Shown here piece by piece: positions 63,140-64,000 of a stretch of DNA of 64,000 nt. A program made the position numbers and the translations under genes. The DNA lies in assembly GCF_018403185.1 (NCBI RefSeq), contig NZ_BOSE01000002.1, positions 1 to 64,000 on the forward strand, read 5' to 3'. Numbering within the stretch: position 1 is the stretch's first letter; each line of letters opens with the position of its first letter. The DNA is from Paenibacillus montaniterrae. Its GTDB lineage: Bacteria; Bacillota; Bacilli; Paenibacillales; Paenibacillaceae. The notes below the pieces were generated by a model. That model saw only the letters and a program-made list of their open reading frames with translations. It did not search any database and was not told the DNA's origin.

Positions 63140-63255
63140 GTCACCTCTCTTATGTCTCATTTTGCAAGTATTTCGAGGGAAAACCATGCTTTTTTCTTTT
63201 TCGACAAATATAAACAAAATCCTTCAAGTATATTAAAATAAGTTTTACCAAATTT

Positions 63256-63720
63256 TTATTTTAAATTATGAAATCCAGTTTGCCGCAGTGCCTCGTATAA
63301 AATCGCGCAGACGGAATTGGACAAATTCAAGGAGCGAACCGCATCCGTCATCGGCATTTTCATGCATGTATCGAGATTGCTGTAGATCAGCTCCTCCGGC
63401 AGCCCTTTCGTCTCCTTGCCAAACACTAAAAAATCTCCGTCCTTGTATGTGAAGTCGGAATAATATTTTTTGCCTTTCGTGCTGGCGTAATAATAGGTCG
63501 CATCTGGATATTTGCTTTGCAGCTCGGCAAATGAGTCATGGTACTCGATATGTACAGCATGCCAATAATCCAAACCAGCGCGCTTCAGCTGCTTGTCATC
63601 CGTGCTGAAGCCAAGCGGACGCACCAAGTGCAGATGGGCGCCGGTAGCCGCACAAGTCCGCGCAATGTTTCCTGTGTTAGCTGGTATTTCTGGTTCGACC
63701 AGAACAATATGAAATGCCAT
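63256..63720 (-). CDS. trmL: tRNA (cytidine/uridine-34-2'-O-)-methyltransferase TrmL
   Basis: A 154-residue SPOUT methyltransferase that methylates the ribose of the wobble base in leucine tRNAs using S-adenosylmethionine. Family motifs are EPEIPANTGNIARTC, FGKETKGLPEE and RSLNLSNSVCAILYEALRQ, the last forming the trefoil knot. Length and ends match the family. ATG lies after AGGAG. It is a single gene 116 bp upstream of the AbrB-like gene. Confidence 0.94.
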   Translation of the reverse strand: MAFHIVLVEPEIPANTGNIARTCAATGAHLHLVRPLGFSTDDKQLKRAGLDYWHAVHIEYHDSFAELQSKYPDATYYYASTKGKKYYSDFTYKDGDFLVFGKETKGLPEELIYSNLDTCMKMPMTDAVRSLNLSNSVCAILYEALRQTGFHNLK

Positions 63721-63769
63721 GTTCCATTCTCCTGTCTCTGTTCATATTCTCTTTACAATTCAAGCTTTT

Positions 63770-63797
63770 TTTACACTTACTTTACAGAACGTTAATT
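63770..63797 (+). promoter_or_regulatory. PhoP-box-like repeats upstream of phoP
   Basis: TTTACA (63770), TTTACA (63781) and TTAATT (63792) are spaced by 11 nt, as in the nucleotidase promoter at 12303. A -10-like TGTTAT at about 63808-63813 follows at the same distance from the last repeat. It suggests autoregulation of phoPR. Confidence 0.5.
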
Positions 63798-63901
63798 CTT
63801 AGCAGATTGTTATCCCTCATAATGACTAATAATACGTGTTTCATGTATCTTCAATAGTGTCAATGAAAGTTCATCCTCTTGGATGTAAAGGAGTGCTTCC
63901 C

Positions 63902-64000
63902 ATGCAAAAAAAAATATTGATCGTGGATGACGAGCCTTCAATCTCCAAACTAATCGAATTTAACTTAAAGCTCGCTGGCTTTGAAGTCATGTGCGTAGAA
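63902..64000 (+). CDS. phoP: PhoP-like response regulator, N-terminal part (cut by window end)
   Basis: The first 33 codons of a response regulator: ILIVDDEPSISKLIEFNLK with the acidic pair D9-D10, strongly like PhoP of Bacillus and Paenibacillus. AAAGGAG precedes ATG by about 8 bases. The gene runs off the window, so DNA-binding domain and kinase partner are not visible. The upstream Pho-box repeats support the name. Confidence 0.75.
   Translation, partial: MQKKILIVDDEPSISKLIEFNLKLAGFEVMCVE

Overview
The window looks like chromosomal DNA of a Paenibacillus-type, spore-forming Firmicute. It opens with the 5' end of a 16S rRNA (minus strand) whose sequence reads as Paenibacillus. It carries ypsA, spoVR, prkA, yfhJ and trmL, a leucine T-box, YesM/YesN-type sensor pairs and many GGAGG ribosome binding sites, and coding GC is moderate. 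I see no phage, insertion sequence, plasmid or CRISPR genes.

Layout. 0-6.4 kb: rRNA promoter, ypsA, a membrane-anchored serine hydrolase, a divergent two-component system, a small TIR-bounded repeat and glutaminase. 6.4-12.2 kb: a heterodimeric ABC exporter, then 1.1 kb of repeats (three 'A' and three 'B' hairpin units), then a wHTH regulator. 12.3-15.8 kb: a secreted 5'-nucleotidase with a LysM anchor behind a PhoP-box array. 15.8-29.5 kb: YesM/YesN, a sugar ABC importer, a six-hairpin glycosidase, GH43, GH106-like and GH105 genes. 29.7-31.6 kb: yfhJ and spoVR. 31.7-42.1 kb: a YesS-like membrane regulator, Lpl-type permeases, two more B units, the binding lipoprotein, a PL11-like propeller and a PL26 (YetA-like) protein. 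42.3-45.3 kb: T-box-controlled leuA and a polysaccharide deacetylase. 45.5-47.8 kb: an AraC regulator and a GH27 gene. 48.2-58.2 kb: GH2, a GH43 lipoprotein, a third importer and two GntR/LacI hybrid regulators. 58.3-64 kb: small membrane proteins, prkA, a DUF2161 nuclease-fold protein, an AbrB-like regulator, trmL and the start of phoP.

How it works together. The 15-58 kb region is a plant cell-wall glycan island. Importers bring in oligosaccharides. Mostly cytoplasmic enzymes (GH105, GH106-like, PL26, PL11-like, GH2, GH27, GH43) take apart what is best read as rhamnogalacturonan I and its arabinan/galactan side chains. Each module has its own sensor or repressor. The phoP start at the right end and the Pho-box promoter of the nucleotidase form a visible phosphate-starvation link.

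The least explained feature is a dispersed family of about 140-bp units ('B', five copies at two loci 26 kb apart). Their long stem arms change together between copies, and the wobble pairs favour a plus-strand RNA. The neighbouring 'A' units are long imperfect hairpins. I do not recognise either family.
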